Positions 25,866 to 35,199 are shown, counted from the first letter of the stretch. The stretch: DNA of 64,000 nt from Lentilactobacillus sp. SPB1-3 (GCF_026913205.2 NZ_CP168151.1:1612001-1676000); one strand, 5' to 3'. Notes: generated by a model from the sequence alone, not told the origin. Translations and numbers: made by a program.

Positions 25866-26546
25866 TTATACCGTGACGGTATCCCCAGCTTTAGCAATCT
25901 CAACGACACCATCAGGCAATAGACCCGCGAATTTTTCTGGATCTTGTTTGATTGTTGGGAAAGTATTGTAGTGAACTGGCAAGACGTGTTTAGCATTTAG
26001 ACGCTTTGCAGCACTAGCAGCCTCTTCTGGACCCATGGTAAAGTTACCTCCGATTGGTAAGACTGCTAATTCAACGTCGAATCCCTTACCAAACAGAGAC
26101 ATGTCGCCAAAGTTTGAAGTATCGCCAGCAAAGTAAACTGACTTACCATCAATGGTTAACATGAAGCCACAAGCTTCTCCCATGTAGACAGGCAGCCCAT
26201 CAATTACCAAGCTAGAACTGTGTTGAGCATGCATCACTTTGATTTCGCCAAATGGAAATTCCCACTTACCACCGAGATTCATAGGATGACCTTTAACAGC
26301 GCCCTGACTTTCAGCGTAGTGCACTAATTCCGGCATACCGATAATTGGTGCTTGATTCCGACGACTAACGTCAATCATGTCACCACTGTGATCATGGTGC
26401 CCATGAGTTACCAAAATGTAGTCACATTTCACATCCAATGTTAAGTCGGTCTGTGGATTTCCAGTGATCCAAGGATCAACCAACAAGACAGTCCCATCGT
26501 CTAAACGTGCTTCCACACAGGCGTGGCCATGATAAATAATTTTCAT
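25866..26546 (-). CDS. UPF0173 metallo-beta-lactamase-fold hydrolase (YtkL-like)
   Basis: 227 residues. The metal-binding THGHHDHSGD motif, the downstream FAGDTSNFGD aspartate and the HVLPVHYNTFP histidine are all present, so a two-metal site is intact. Family members are cytoplasmic hydrolases of unknown substrate. ATG 26546 follows GGAGGAAATAATA directly; the longer open frame is not supported. A common core-genome protein of lactobacilli. Confidence 0.92.
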   Translation of the reverse strand: MKIIYHGHACVEARLDDGTVLLVDPWITGNPQTDLTLDVKCDYILVTHGHHDHSGDMIDVSRRNQAPIIGMPELVHYAESQGAVKGHPMNLGGKWEFPFGEIKVMHAQHSSSLVIDGLPVYMGEACGFMLTIDGKSVYFAGDTSNFGDMSLFGKGFDVELAVLPIGGNFTMGPEEAASAAKRLNAKHVLPVHYNTFPTIKQDPEKFAGLLPDGVVEIAKAGDTVTV

Positions 26547-26828
26547 TATTATTTCCTCCACTTCATTATTGAAATGATTAGGCTTCACAAAATCGCCGCG
26601 ATCTACCACATTGTTTGAACCAATGTACAGGTAAGGGGTTTCTAAAGCCTACTTTTACTGTGAGTCTACCACAACCAATCTGAAAGGTGGTTGATTTATG
26701 CTTGTGGTTACCACTGTTAAACAATCTAGAGAGACTTTTATCTTATCTTACAAAGTAGGATGTATAATGTTGTTGATAAATCGATAACAAAGATTGCTTT
26801 TCACTAAAACTGTTAGGAGGAATCCAAC

Positions 26829-26999
26829 ATGAATAAACCTGCCTTTCATCGAGAACAACTTGGTTTTGTTTCATTGTTTCTGGCCTTTATTGTAGTAGCA
26901 GCTAATAGTAGTGATCGACCACTTTTTAAAATAATTGCTTTGGTTCTGGTAATTTTAGTTATTGTTTTAGGAATCAAAATCCTTAGAGATAGAACATAG
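26829..26999 (+). CDS. Small membrane protein (56 aa)
   Basis: MNKPAFHREQLGFVSLFLAF start, one hydrophobic segment at residues 12-25 and a second, strongly hydrophobic one at 34-52 (KIIALVLVILVIVLGIKIL). A consensus AGGAGGAATCCAAC precedes the ATG, which makes translation likely. I do not recognise the family. Confidence 0.65.
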   Translation: MNKPAFHREQLGFVSLFLAFIVVAANSSDRPLFKIIALVLVILVIVLGIKILRDRT

Positions 27000-27002
27000 T
27001 TT

Positions 27003-27632
27003 CTATCTCTCTTTACCATTACAAGGAATAAACAAAAATACTATCGTTGCACCAAACGCTAGACAAAAGTCCAACAAAACTCTACCAGTGGTCATACCAA
27101 TCGCCGTACCAATATCTACATTCATATAAGTAATCAAGAAACTTTGGTTAAAAAAGTTAAGCACTATATTAGTTAGTATAAATATAGTCACTGTGCTTAG
27201 AAGCTTAATTAACTGAGTTTTTTTATTGAATTTTTGCCAATTATCGTAAAGAGCCAAGATTATGAATTCATTTATGGTTAATAAAAGAGATATCATCACC
27301 GAACGAAATCACTTGATATAAAACATGTGTAGATAATCGCAAAACAGAAGAATTATATTTAAAACATATAAAACCTTTTGGAGGCGTTTATTTTTTACCA
27401 ACTGTTTATCTTGATCGGCATAGTAAGACAATACTTGATCATCTCTTATAAGATTTTCAAACGATACGTCGAAGAAATCACTGATATTGATGATTATATT
27501 CACATCTGGATAGCTTCTTCCAGTCTCCCATCCAGAAACTGTTTTTCTAGAAACATGTAAATAATCTGCTAATTCTTCTTGAGTTATACCTTTTTGATTT
27601 CTGCATTTTTTTAACTTATCAGAAAAGTTCAT
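27003..27632 (-). pseudogene. XRE regulator with C-terminal membrane domain, split by in-frame TGA
   Basis: MNFSDKLKKCRNQKGITQEE then LADYLHVSRKTVSGWETGRS gives a Cro/CI HTH; LYVLNIILLFCDYLHMFYIK begins the membrane part. The TGA at 27309-27311 stops it, but the same frame continues with FRSVMISLLLTINEFIILAL and three more helices to 27003. Reverting TGA to TGG (Trp) would restore a 209-residue protein of the HTH-plus-membrane type that is common in Firmicutes. ATG 27632 follows GGAGGGCGC. The HTH half may still be made. Confidence 0.8.
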
Positions 27633-27849
27633 TGCGCCCTCCATGACTGTGTCCATTAAACTTAAGAAAGATCTGTTAATACTATTATTAACAATACGTT
27701 ATTAACATTGAACTTTCAATCATGCTTGAAGCGGCTTATTTACAAATATAATAAAGTTACTGTGACCACAATAACTAATTTGATGAACTATGCATTAATC
27801 TGTTCAAACATTGAAGACTTTAGTATATCTTTCTTTGAATAATATTCGT

Positions 27850-28200
27850 CTACTTCACCTTTCTATTTTTTCTTTGATGTGTCATATATGATACGACTAT
27901 CATAAATAATAACGTAAAAAGTTTATCATAATAATTATTCAGAAATTTTCCTTCAAAGAATATATTTGTGATCTCAACAATGGAGTAAACAATCAAAGGA
28001 TAGATTAAATATTTGTTTACCGGTTGTTTATTAAAAGTCACTAGTAATGCGATTCCAAAGAGTGTAGCTATTGCATATAGTAATAGAGCTAAACCGTGAT
28101 TAAATGGTGCAAAGAATATCGCAACAATGACAACAACATAAGCAGGTACAAGCATCCATATAATTTTTTTCAATTCTGGTTCTCTAGTTTCTTTTGGCAT
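27850..28200 (-). CDS. Uncharacterised four-TM membrane protein
   Basis: 116 residues, about four membrane helices (IIWMLVPAYVVVIVAIFFAP; LALLLYAIATLFGIALLVTF; YLIYPLIVYSIVEITNIFF; LFTLLFMIVVSYM) and a basic end. Good signal AAGGAGTAAGTAAC before the ATG. It starts two bases after the stop of the 28202 gene, so they form a two-gene unit. I do not recognise either; immunity or transport accessory roles are only guesses. Confidence 0.6.
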   Translation of the reverse strand: MPKETREPELKKIIWMLVPAYVVVIVAIFFAPFNHGLALLLYAIATLFGIALLVTFNKQPVNKYLIYPLIVYSIVEITNIFFEGKFLNNYYDKLFTLLFMIVVSYMTHQRKNRKVK

Positions 28201-28201
28201 G

Positions 28202-28453
28202 TTACTTACTCCTTGCTAACGAAATTTCTTTGTAACAGAAAAATATTAGGGCAGATATCCCAATCATTAACTTAACTTTTTGAATAACCATTGAAGATAG
28301 ATCTGAGAAACTATTCGAATATGTAAAGATTAAATTCAGGCATGCAACTTGAAAGATTACTAATAATACTAATTTTGATGCTTTTCTGTTAATCGTAACC
28401 AACACTTCCTTAATGATCGAATATATCAATCTGTAATCACTTAATATCTGCAT
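28202..28453 (-). CDS. Small hydrophobic protein, partner of 27850
   Basis: 83 residues with two membrane segments (KLVLLVIFQVACLNLIFTYS; VKLMIGISALIFFCY). The open frame begins at an ATG without a visible ribosome binding site; AAGGAAG occurs inside it near codon 17, so a shorter product from an internal start is possible. No family recognised. Confidence 0.45.
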   Translation of the reverse strand: MQILSDYRLIYSIIKEVLVTINRKASKLVLLVIFQVACLNLIFTYSNSFSDLSSMVIQKVKLMIGISALIFFCYKEISLARSK

Positions 28454-28584
28454 TAAATGTTAATTTATTAGTCCATAACTAACAAGCTGTGTATGTAAGA
28501 CATCGTTTATTTACGTGATGCTGACGCATCAAGACACAAACGTCACCAAAGTTTGCGTTTAGGTTTTCGATGAAACCCCATGAA

Positions 28585-28634
28585 ACAACAAACCACCTGA
28601 TTCAAATTAATGAGATCAGGTGGTTTGTTTTTCG
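28585..28634. terminator. Terminator after 28677 gene
   Basis: ACAAACCACCTGAT ... ATCAGGTGGTTTGT stem around an AT-rich loop. Confidence 0.88.
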
Positions 28635-28676
28635 TACATATTTCATATCGCTTATATTCATGATTCTTTACTTAGA

Positions 28677-29051
28677 TCAAGATATGATTCTTTTCGTAAA
28701 TAACCATTTGCCATTGATTCGCTTCAAAGTATGACTAATTTGTGCCACTGATAAGTTCTTAAGTGAATCAGAATCAACAATTAGTAGAATCGAGCTTGCT
28801 GTAGCTGTGGTATCAGTCCAGTCATTAACGATAACTGATGTAGTTAAATGTAGTGTATGGCCCTCATTTTTCCAGACATTCTGAACCATGCTTTTTAGTT
28901 CTTCTTGTCCTGTGGCACTACCTTGGGTACCCTCAATTTTGCCATCATCTGAAAATAACGCAATATAACTGTCTGCATCCTTTTGGCTTGCTAACTGATC
29001 AGCCTGTGTAATCATTTGCATTATTGTTAGTAGATTTTCACTATTCCCCAT
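28677..29051 (-). CDS. NTF2-like (SnoaL/DUF4440) domain protein
   Basis: 124 residues: helices ENLLTIMQMITQADQLASQK and the cone-shaped beta sheet YIALFSDDGKIEG, LHLTTSVIVNDWTDTTATAS, SHTLKRINGKWLFTKRI. This is the NTF2-like fold used by small enzymes and ligand-binding proteins; the role here is unknown. ATG 29051 is chosen because GGAGGGGGATAATC precedes it; the longer open frame has a nonsense-like N-terminus. Confidence 0.8.
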   Translation of the reverse strand: MGNSENLLTIMQMITQADQLASQKDADSYIALFSDDGKIEGTQGSATGQEELKSMVQNVWKNEGHTLHLTTSVIVNDWTDTTATASSILLIVDSDSLKNLSVAQISHTLKRINGKWLFTKRIIS

Positions 29052-29258
29052 GATTATCCCCCTCCTAAAACATGCTCGTGCTGGTATGCTTAATATCTTT
29101 GTTACTGTTATCAACACCAAAATCATTGCACAGAGATACTTAACTTTCAACCGGATACACTTAAAGTATTCTTCAGAATAAATCTTCAAAAAAAGCAAAA
29201 TCCCTAACCTCAATTTATCGAGATCAGTAATTTTTTAATAAACATTTGTTACCCACAG

Positions 29259-29819
29259 TTAATTTTCCAGTAGAGAATTAAACGTCGTACTTTGAAGTTT
29301 ACCTAATAAGTCATGAATGTCATCCAATGAATCTTGCTTATCGTTCATTACCCAATCACGCCAAATATTGTAAACTCCAGCACTCATAAACCCAATCCAA
29401 TATTTGCGATTTACTTGAGGTATTTTATCAATACCTTCTAAGCTCTGATAAAAACGTTGCATATTATTAAAGAATATTTGCCGAATAATATATTCAAAAT
29501 GTCGATCAATTGATAGCTTCATCGTGGAATCAAATTCAGTAAAGAAGTTACTAATCGCAAACATCTTTTGGTTTACCGGCGTTTGAAGAATGACATCATC
29601 GAATAACCGATTAATCTTGGGTTCAAAATAATCCCTTAACACGTCACCAACAGTTTCAAAATTTCGATAAAATGCCATCCGGCTGACGCCTGCACGCTCA
29701 ACTAATTTTGAAATCTTGATATCTTCTAAATTAGTATTCTGTAATAACTCTAACAGTGCAGTTGCCAGAAAAAATCTGGAATCATTTTTAATAGATTGTG
29801 AGTATTTAGTAGCTGCCAT
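29259..29819 (-). CDS. TetR/AcrR family regulator
   Basis: 186 residues. HTH FFLATALLELLQNTNLEDIK then ISKLVERAGVSRMAFYRNFE; C-terminal domain of the TetR_C_8 type. AGAGGGAAAGTGTA precedes the ATG. It is divergent from the epimerase/dehydrogenase at 29934; the dyad GTTACAAGTGTAAC (29900-29913) at that gene's start is the probable operator. Confidence 0.87.
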   Translation of the reverse strand: MAATKYSQSIKNDSRFFLATALLELLQNTNLEDIKISKLVERAGVSRMAFYRNFETVGDVLRDYFEPKINRLFDDVILQTPVNQKMFAISNFFTEFDSTMKLSIDRHFEYIIRQIFFNNMQRFYQSLEGIDKIPQVNRKYWIGFMSAGVYNIWRDWVMNDKQDSLDDIHDLLGKLQSTTFNSLLEN

Positions 29820-29899
29820 TACACTTTCCCTCTTTCGTCACAGATGCCTTACTTAGGCTTGTTTTCTTACATTAAAAATTGTACGATGCTCTTGCATTA

Positions 29900-29913
29900 G
29901 TTACAAGTGTAAC
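29900..29913. promoter_or_regulatory. Probable TetR operator
   Basis: GTTACAAGTGTAAC, 5-bp arms, 20 bp upstream of the ATG at 29934. Confidence 0.5.
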
Positions 29914-29933
29914 ATACAAGGAGAAAGTATAAT

Positions 29934-30965
29934 ATGTCAAAACATTTAGTAGTAGTTACCGGAGCAACAGGGTTCATCGCAAGTCACACAATTGCCCAAC
30001 TTCTAAAGCAGGATTATCAAGTTCGTGCCACTGTTAGATCATTAAGCAAAGCAGATCTTGTCAAATCGATGTTGTCGCAAGCCGGCGTTGAAGATTTTGA
30101 TCAACTATCATTCGTAGAAGCTGATTTAACCAATAATAAGAATTGGGACAAAGTTATGGAAAACGCAGATTATGTTATGAGCGTGGCTTCATCAACTCCA
30201 ACCAATGAGTTCACTGATGCCGATGCAATGACAACTACAGCCATTAATGGCAATATTCGAGTATTAACTCACGCTCGTGATGCAGGTGTGAAACGAGTTG
30301 TCATAACATCAGCTTACGGAGCCATCGGAATGGGTCATACAAATCGCACCACACCATTCACCGAAAAAGATTGGACTAATTTAGACAATTCAAATCTCGA
30401 TCCTTATCAACGTTCTAAAACATTAGCTGAAAAAGCATCATGGAATTTTATCGAAGCCGAAGGTAATGGATTAGAGATGGCTGCTATTAATCCTGTAGGA
30501 GTAATGGGTCCTGTTCTGTCCAGTGATTTTTCACATTCTAATCAACAAATCGTCCAGCTATTAAGTGGTCAGGTTCCAGCAGTTCCAAACATCAATTCTG
30601 GTTACATTGATGTCCGAGATGTTGCAAGTCTTCATATTCTAGCCATGACTAGTCCAAAAGCAAACGGTGGAAGGTTCTTAGCAACAACTGGCGAAACGCT
30701 TTCCATGTTGGATGTTGCTAACATTCTCCGTGACGCATTCCCAAATTTTGAGGACAAGTTACCAACAACAGTTATTCCAGATGATGTTTTAAAAGAACAA
30801 GCAAAGGAAAATCCAATGCTTAAAATGATGGCTACTCTCGTCGGTAATTTTGCTGATACTAGTAATGAGAAAGCCAAGACATTATTAGGATGGAATCCTA
30901 GGTCAGCTAAAGAAGCCATCATTGCCACAGCTCAATCTATGATTGATTTAGGTATTGTAAAATAA
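29934..30965 (+). CDS. NAD-dependent epimerase/dehydrogenase, aldehyde reductase type
   Basis: 343 residues of the extended SDR family, closest in layout to dihydroflavonol/cinnamoyl-CoA reductase-like aldehyde reductases. TGATGFIASHTIAQLLKQ is the NAD(P) loop; the active pair is in YQRSKTLAEK (YxxxK); AINPVGVMGPVLSSDFSHSN is the substrate side. Probably reduces aldehydes or ketones with NADPH. AAGGAGAAAGTATA precedes the ATG. Controlled by the divergent TetR gene. Confidence 0.87.
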   Translation: MSKHLVVVTGATGFIASHTIAQLLKQDYQVRATVRSLSKADLVKSMLSQAGVEDFDQLSFVEADLTNNKNWDKVMENADYVMSVASSTPTNEFTDADAMTTTAINGNIRVLTHARDAGVKRVVITSAYGAIGMGHTNRTTPFTEKDWTNLDNSNLDPYQRSKTLAEKASWNFIEAEGNGLEMAAINPVGVMGPVLSSDFSHSNQQIVQLLSGQVPAVPNINSGYIDVRDVASLHILAMTSPKANGGRFLATTGETLSMLDVANILRDAFPNFEDKLPTTVIPDDVLKEQAKENPMLKMMATLVGNFADTSNEKAKTLLGWNPRSAKEAIIATAQSMIDLGIVK

Positions 30966-30988
30966 TAATTAAGTTATTTAATAAAATT

Positions 30989-31056
30989 AGCCAAGATAAA
31001 ATCCCTGAACTCAATTGATAGAGATCAGGGATTTTATCAGGGATTTTATCTTGGCA
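30989..31056. terminator. Nested terminator after 29934 gene
   Basis: A family-type hairpin AAAATCCCTGAACTC ... GAGATCAGGGATTTT is enclosed by a second pairing GCCAAGATAAAATCCC / GGGATTTTATCTTGGC, because the 3' arm AGGGATTTTATC is duplicated. Two alternative hairpins are possible. Confidence 0.8.
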
Positions 31057-31277
31057 TTATCGTTATAGAAAACTTCACTTACAAATATGGTGAATTAAAT
31101 ACTCCATATTTTAAGGTAACTAAATTTCCTTGGGAAACTAACGTTACAATTTTCTCGTTTCGTCACAAATGCTATTGATCTAATTGCTTATCAACGGTTG
31201 TAATTGTAGGATAAATTTACTGCATCCAAACAAATTCCATCGATCATCTGCACGAAACCGCAATCTAGCTTCGATTT

Positions 31278-32231
31278 TTATGGCAAATCATTGCCAGCTG
31301 CAAAGTATACGTCATACAATTCTTGATTAGTAAGTTCGACGTCGGCCCCTGCGGCACTATCAACAATATGTGATGGTGTCATAGTTCCTAAGATGACTTG
31401 CATATTTGCAGGGTGACGGAGAATCCAAGCTGTCGCAATTGCATTTGCAGAAACACTATATTTATCTGCAAGTTTGCTTAGTATTTTATTCAATTCAGGA
31501 AATTTATCATTATTAATAAATGTACCATCGAAGAACCCATATTGAAATGGTGACCATGTTTGAATGGTCATGTTGTGTAGACGACTATAATTTAAAATTC
31601 CGCCATCGTGATCCACACTTCGATCATCTGTCATATTCACATGAATGCCTGAATCGATCATGCCGGTATGCATAATGCTGAATTGAAGTTGGTTAATCAT
31701 CAATTTTTGATCAATCGCTGATTGTAGTAATTCAACTTGTTGAGGATCAAAATTCGATACTCCAAAGTGTCGAACCTTACCAGTCATTTGCAATTCGTCG
31801 AAAGCTTCAGCAACTTCTGCAGGATCCATTAATGCATCTGGGCGATGAAGCAAAAAGCTGTCCAGATAGTCAATGTTCATTCGTTTTAAAATACCATCAA
31901 CTGAATCAATAATGCGTTTTTTTGAAAAATCATAACGTTGACCGAAAACAAAGCTACCACTGCTCTTTTCAGGATCAACTACAATTCCGCCCTTAGATTG
32001 AATGAAAAAATCATCCCTACTCAAACTAGAATTCTTCAACGCATCAGCAAACACCTCTTCGGATTTGCCTTGACCGTAAATATCCGCTGAATCAATAAAA
32101 TTAATTCCACTATCATGAGCTGATTCAATCGCTCTAACCGCATCATTTGAACTAAGTGCTTCCATTCGCATAATTCCTAATGCAACTGCGGATGTCTGCC
32201 AATACGTGTTTCCCATCTTAATTTGTTTCAT
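31278..32231 (-). CDS. Aldo/keto reductase
   Basis: About 317 residues, a TIM-barrel NADPH-dependent reductase. The catalytic tetrad is visible: Asp and Tyr in FIDSADIYGQGKSEEVF, Lys in FIQSKGG and His in SFLLHRPDAL. Bacterial members of this YdhF-like group reduce carbonyls. The ATG at 32231 has the best distance to GGGAGG; an ATG three bases upstream is equally possible. It is driven by a 19-bp-spacer promoter facing the MerR gene at 32363. Confidence 0.92.
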   Translation of the reverse strand: MKQIKMGNTYWQTSAVALGIMRMEALSSNDAVRAIESAHDSGINFIDSADIYGQGKSEEVFADALKNSSLSRDDFFIQSKGGIVVDPEKSSGSFVFGQRYDFSKKRIIDSVDGILKRMNIDYLDSFLLHRPDALMDPAEVAEAFDELQMTGKVRHFGVSNFDPQQVELLQSAIDQKLMINQLQFSIMHTGMIDSGIHVNMTDDRSVDHDGGILNYSRLHNMTIQTWSPFQYGFFDGTFINNDKFPELNKILSKLADKYSVSANAIATAWILRHPANMQVILGTMTPSHIVDSAAGADVELTNQELYDVYFAAGNDLP

Positions 32232-32305
32232 CATTTTTCCTCCCAAATATAATTAAGCTAATAATAAACAATGCACATTTAAGAGCATCGCTTAACAACA
32301 ATTAC

Positions 32306-32336
32306 ACTATAAAACTTAAACCATGGTCTAAGACAA
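32306..32336 (-). promoter_or_regulatory. MerR-type promoter of the aldo/keto reductase
   Basis: Minus strand TTGTCT and TATAGT with a 19-bp spacer. The spacer holds the 18-bp dyad CTTAGACCATGGTTTAAG (32315-32332), broken at one symmetric pair. Confidence 0.82.
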
Positions 32337-32362
32337 GGACTTTTTTAAAGGAGATTTTTATT

Positions 32363-32734
32363 ATGGGACTTTCTATTTCTGACGCTGTTAAAAGAACGGG
32401 AATTCCAGCAACCACTATCAGGTATTATGATAAAAAAGGGATCTTACCTGCAGTTAATTATGACCCTAATGGTCACCGACATTTTTCGGAAACAGATATT
32501 CAAACTTTAGATTTAATCACCTGCCTTAAGGACACTGGGATGGCATTGTCTAAAATCCGTAAATTTATTCAACTAACTCAAAAAGGAGATAGGACTTTAG
32601 ATGAGCGAATTGAACTTTTACAGTGCCAAAGGAACAACGTTAAGTTTCGAATTGAGCGTGACCAAAAAAACTTGAATAAGGTTGATGATAAAATCACAGA
32701 ATATATGCGTTCAAAAGTAAACATTTTAAAATAA
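32363..32734 (+). CDS. MerR family regulator
   Basis: 123 residues: SISDAVKRTGIPATTIRYYD, then HFSETDIQTLDLITCLKDTG and a C-terminal coiled coil. No metal-ligand cysteine cluster. AAAGGAGATTTTTATT precedes the ATG. Divergent from the aldo/keto reductase, whose promoter it probably activates in response to an electrophile or related signal. Confidence 0.88.
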   Translation: MGLSISDAVKRTGIPATTIRYYDKKGILPAVNYDPNGHRHFSETDIQTLDLITCLKDTGMALSKIRKFIQLTQKGDRTLDERIELLQCQRNNVKFRIERDQKNLNKVDDKITEYMRSKVNILK

Positions 32735-32735
32735 G

Positions 32736-32785
32736 AACAAAAAGATCCCTGAATTCAATTAAATGAATGCAGAGATCTTTTTTAG
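32736..32785. terminator. Terminator after MerR gene
   Basis: AAAAAGATCCCTGAATTCA ... GCAGAGATCTTTTTT; a drifted member of the shared terminator family. Confidence 0.7.
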
Positions 32786-32834
32786 GAATCAGTTAATTTA
32801 AATTTATGAGTTCATGATTTCAGATACACAAATT

Positions 32835-33701
32835 CTATCCTTGATAATCATCAGCATCTGTTGAGTAAGCAATATCTTTTTGTGCTTCAAGAGCAGTTAA
32901 GCGGTTAGATAATGAGTCATGAATTTTCTTGTAAGCATCGCTACCCAAAGCCATTCGTAACGCACCTTTCCCCTCATCAACACGCCTAATGATTTGGTCC
33001 GCCATCTTCCGTGGATCTCCGGCAATCATTTTGATATAGGCATTAACATCTATACCAGGAACATCACCTTTCATTTGGTGAGTAATCTGATCAACTACCA
33101 TGCCATTATACGCCGGCAAATCTGCACCAAATACGCCATTTCCTCCAACGAAATTTGTCCGAATGCCACCAGGTTCAACAATCGTCGTCTGCACATTGAA
33201 TGGCTCTACTTCACTGGCTAATGCCTCAAAAGCCGCTTCAACTGCCCATTTAGAAGAACTATACATTCCCATTGCTTGAGTCGAATATTCACCCGCCATG
33301 CTTGAAATCTGCACGATATGCCCATGCCCTTGTTCACGGAAATGAGGCATAAAGGCTCTAACAGTACTTAAGGAACCAAACAAATTGACCTCAAAGACGT
33401 CTTCTACTTGCTTGGCGCTGATTCCTTCAACCGCGCCGTACAATCCATATGCAGCATTATTTAGCAAAACATCGATTGTTCCAAGTTCAGTAAAGGCTTT
33501 GTCCACAACTTTGTGAATATCTTGATCACTTTTAAGATCCATTGTTGTTTCCCAGAGTTGATTACCATACTGTGATTTCAAATCAGCTAAAGCTCCCTCG
33601 CGATGCGTAGTTGCGGCAACTCTATCCCCTCGTTTAAGTAATTTTTTAATGACTGAAGTCGCTAAACCACCCGTTGCTCCTGTTACAAACCATGTCTTCA
33701 T
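32835..33701 (-). CDS. Short-chain dehydrogenase/reductase
   Basis: 288 residues, classical SDR: TGATGGLATSVIKKLLKRGD (NAD(P) loop), LLNNAAYG, ISSMAGEYS with the catalytic Ser, and YSSSKWAVEA (YxxxK). Close to the YusZ/oxidoreductase group with a long C-terminus. ATG 33701 follows GGAGGAATGTAAG. Two copies of a 14-bp box lie 75-125 bp upstream and a third sits at the divergent TetR gene, so TetR control is near certain. Confidence 0.9.
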   Translation of the reverse strand: MKTWFVTGATGGLATSVIKKLLKRGDRVAATTHREGALADLKSQYGNQLWETTMDLKSDQDIHKVVDKAFTELGTIDVLLNNAAYGLYGAVEGISAKQVEDVFEVNLFGSLSTVRAFMPHFREQGHGHIVQISSMAGEYSTQAMGMYSSSKWAVEAAFEALASEVEPFNVQTTIVEPGGIRTNFVGGNGVFGADLPAYNGMVVDQITHQMKGDVPGIDVNAYIKMIAGDPRKMADQIIRRVDEGKGALRMALGSDAYKKIHDSLSNRLTALEAQKDIAYSTDADDYQG

Positions 33702-33775
33702 CTTACATTCCTCCATTTTTTTGATTGAATCTTCGTGATTATTAAAATTAATAAATTTCAAATAACAATCTTAAC

Positions 33776-33919
33776 CGATAGAACTATCGTTAAACATAAA
33801 ACGAGTATAGCGATAGAGCTATCGTTTGTCAATCGAATAATTTGAATTAATTTACTCTGATGGATTGATAAGAATGATAGACTGTCAAATTTCAATTTTA
33901 ATAAACGATAGAATTATCG
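33776..33919. promoter_or_regulatory. Three TetR operator boxes between SDR and TetR genes
   Basis: CGATAGAACTATCG (33776-33789), CGATAGAGCTATCG (33811-33824) and CGATAGAATTATCG (33906-33919). They differ only at the centre. Two are near the SDR promoter and one just before the TetR start. Confidence 0.88.
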
Positions 33920-33943
33920 CCAGAATACTGGTATTATGTGGTT

Positions 33944-34525
33944 ATGAAACCTAAAAATGAAGCTGTTCGCCAACAGATTATTGATGCTGCTACGGAACTT
34001 ATTATCGAATACGGAATTGCTGGAACCTCAACGGTTAAAGTAGCAAAACGCATCAATGGCGCTCAATCGAATATTTACTCATATTTCAAAAGCAAGTCAG
34101 AATTAATTTCTGGAGTTTTCTTACATCATCAAAAAATGATGATAAATGCGATGAAACCGGCTTTTGATGAGTCCAAATCTCCCAAAAAACTAGTCGCAGA
34201 CATCGTATCTGAATTATTATCATTCGCTGATGAGGACCCTACCTCAATTCAAATTATTGCTGCGTTCCGAGCTCAGCCTAATCTCCGTCAGCAACTACCA
34301 ACGATTGATGACAGTCAATTGTTAACAAAAATGTTTGAATTAATCACAAATTATCAACGTGATAGAGTTATAAATTCTGCCCCTGCAGAGTTTATCGCTG
34401 AAGCCATTTTTTCTATAGTGGTTAATTACAGCAATGCTAAATTAGCAGATGAAAATTACGCTCCATTGCTTAGCAAAGACACGGTAATCAAAATGGTTAG
34501 CGATTTCACTTTTATCGACAATTAA
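33944..34525 (+). CDS. TetR family regulator
   Basis: About 193 residues; HTH AATELIIEYGIAGTSTVKVA then KRINGAQSNIYSYFKSKSEL. No Shine-Dalgarno sequence is visible before the start; TGGTATTATG directly upstream could be an extended -10 box of a leaderless transcript, or the start could be the GTG two codons earlier. The operator box at 33906-33919 would give autoregulation; the other two boxes control the divergent SDR gene. Confidence 0.85.
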   Translation: MKPKNEAVRQQIIDAATELIIEYGIAGTSTVKVAKRINGAQSNIYSYFKSKSELISGVFLHHQKMMINAMKPAFDESKSPKKLVADIVSELLSFADEDPTSIQIIAAFRAQPNLRQQLPTIDDSQLLTKMFELITNYQRDRVINSAPAEFIAEAIFSIVVNYSNAKLADENYAPLLSKDTVIKMVSDFTFIDN

Positions 34526-34567
34526 TTCAGTAAATTCCAAAATTATTCTTTGTGCAACGGCTATTGA

Positions 34568-34615
34568 AAACCAAAATATCCCTAGTCTCAATTAAATGAG
34601 ACTAGGGATTTTATA
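34568..34615. terminator. Terminator between TetR and MmcQ genes
   Basis: AAAATATCCCTAGTCTCA ... TGAGACTAGGGATTTTAT, a member of the shared terminator family. Confidence 0.88.
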
Positions 34616-34654
34616 ATAGAAATAATGATGATTCTGTTAATTAGTGTGAATATG

Positions 34655-35020
34655 TTACTTGGATGTTAATACATAGCTATCCTTTACTAACTTTTCCAAT
34701 TCCGACAACGGCACAGTGCCATCTAACAGGATTGAGATCCAGTTACTTTTGTTCATGTGATACGCCGGGAAAAATCCCTGATTATTGATAAGAATAGAAA
34801 TCAACTCTGGATCGGCCTTAACGTCAATCACCGATACTTTTGCATCTGGTCGGTCTGTTAATCCTAAATCACTATGACTCACTGGCATAATCAATCCAAA
34901 CCACTTGCCATCAGGCCCGTGACGTAAAACCTGGTAATTTGGAAACTTAGAAAACGGTTTGTCTAAACTAACGCTTTCCAAACCCAATGCATACTCAATT
35001 AATTTCTGAATTGTATTCAA
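34655..35020 (-). CDS. MmcQ/YjbR family protein
   Basis: 121 residues with the YjbR double-wing fold signature: KFPNYQVLRHGPDGKWFGLI in the first half and PAYHMNKSNWISILLDGTV in the second. Often annotated as DNA-binding because of a fold resemblance; the real function is unknown. Single gene. Confidence 0.82.
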   Translation of the reverse strand: MNTIQKLIEYALGLESVSLDKPFSKFPNYQVLRHGPDGKWFGLIMPVSHSDLGLTDRPDAKVSVIDVKADPELISILINNQGFFPAYHMNKSNWISILLDGTVPLSELEKLVKDSYVLTSK

Positions 35021-35199
35021 TATTATTTACCTCTTCTTTATAGGTGTTAATAGTACCTTTCACATCAATTCCACTTTAAAAGTTTGTATAGTCATTACTA
35101 ATTAATGTGCACAAAATTACGATATATCTAGAAACCGGACTATGACAATTATAATGTGGCAACTTGGTAAATAGTTATTTGAAGTTGAGGAGATTTAAT

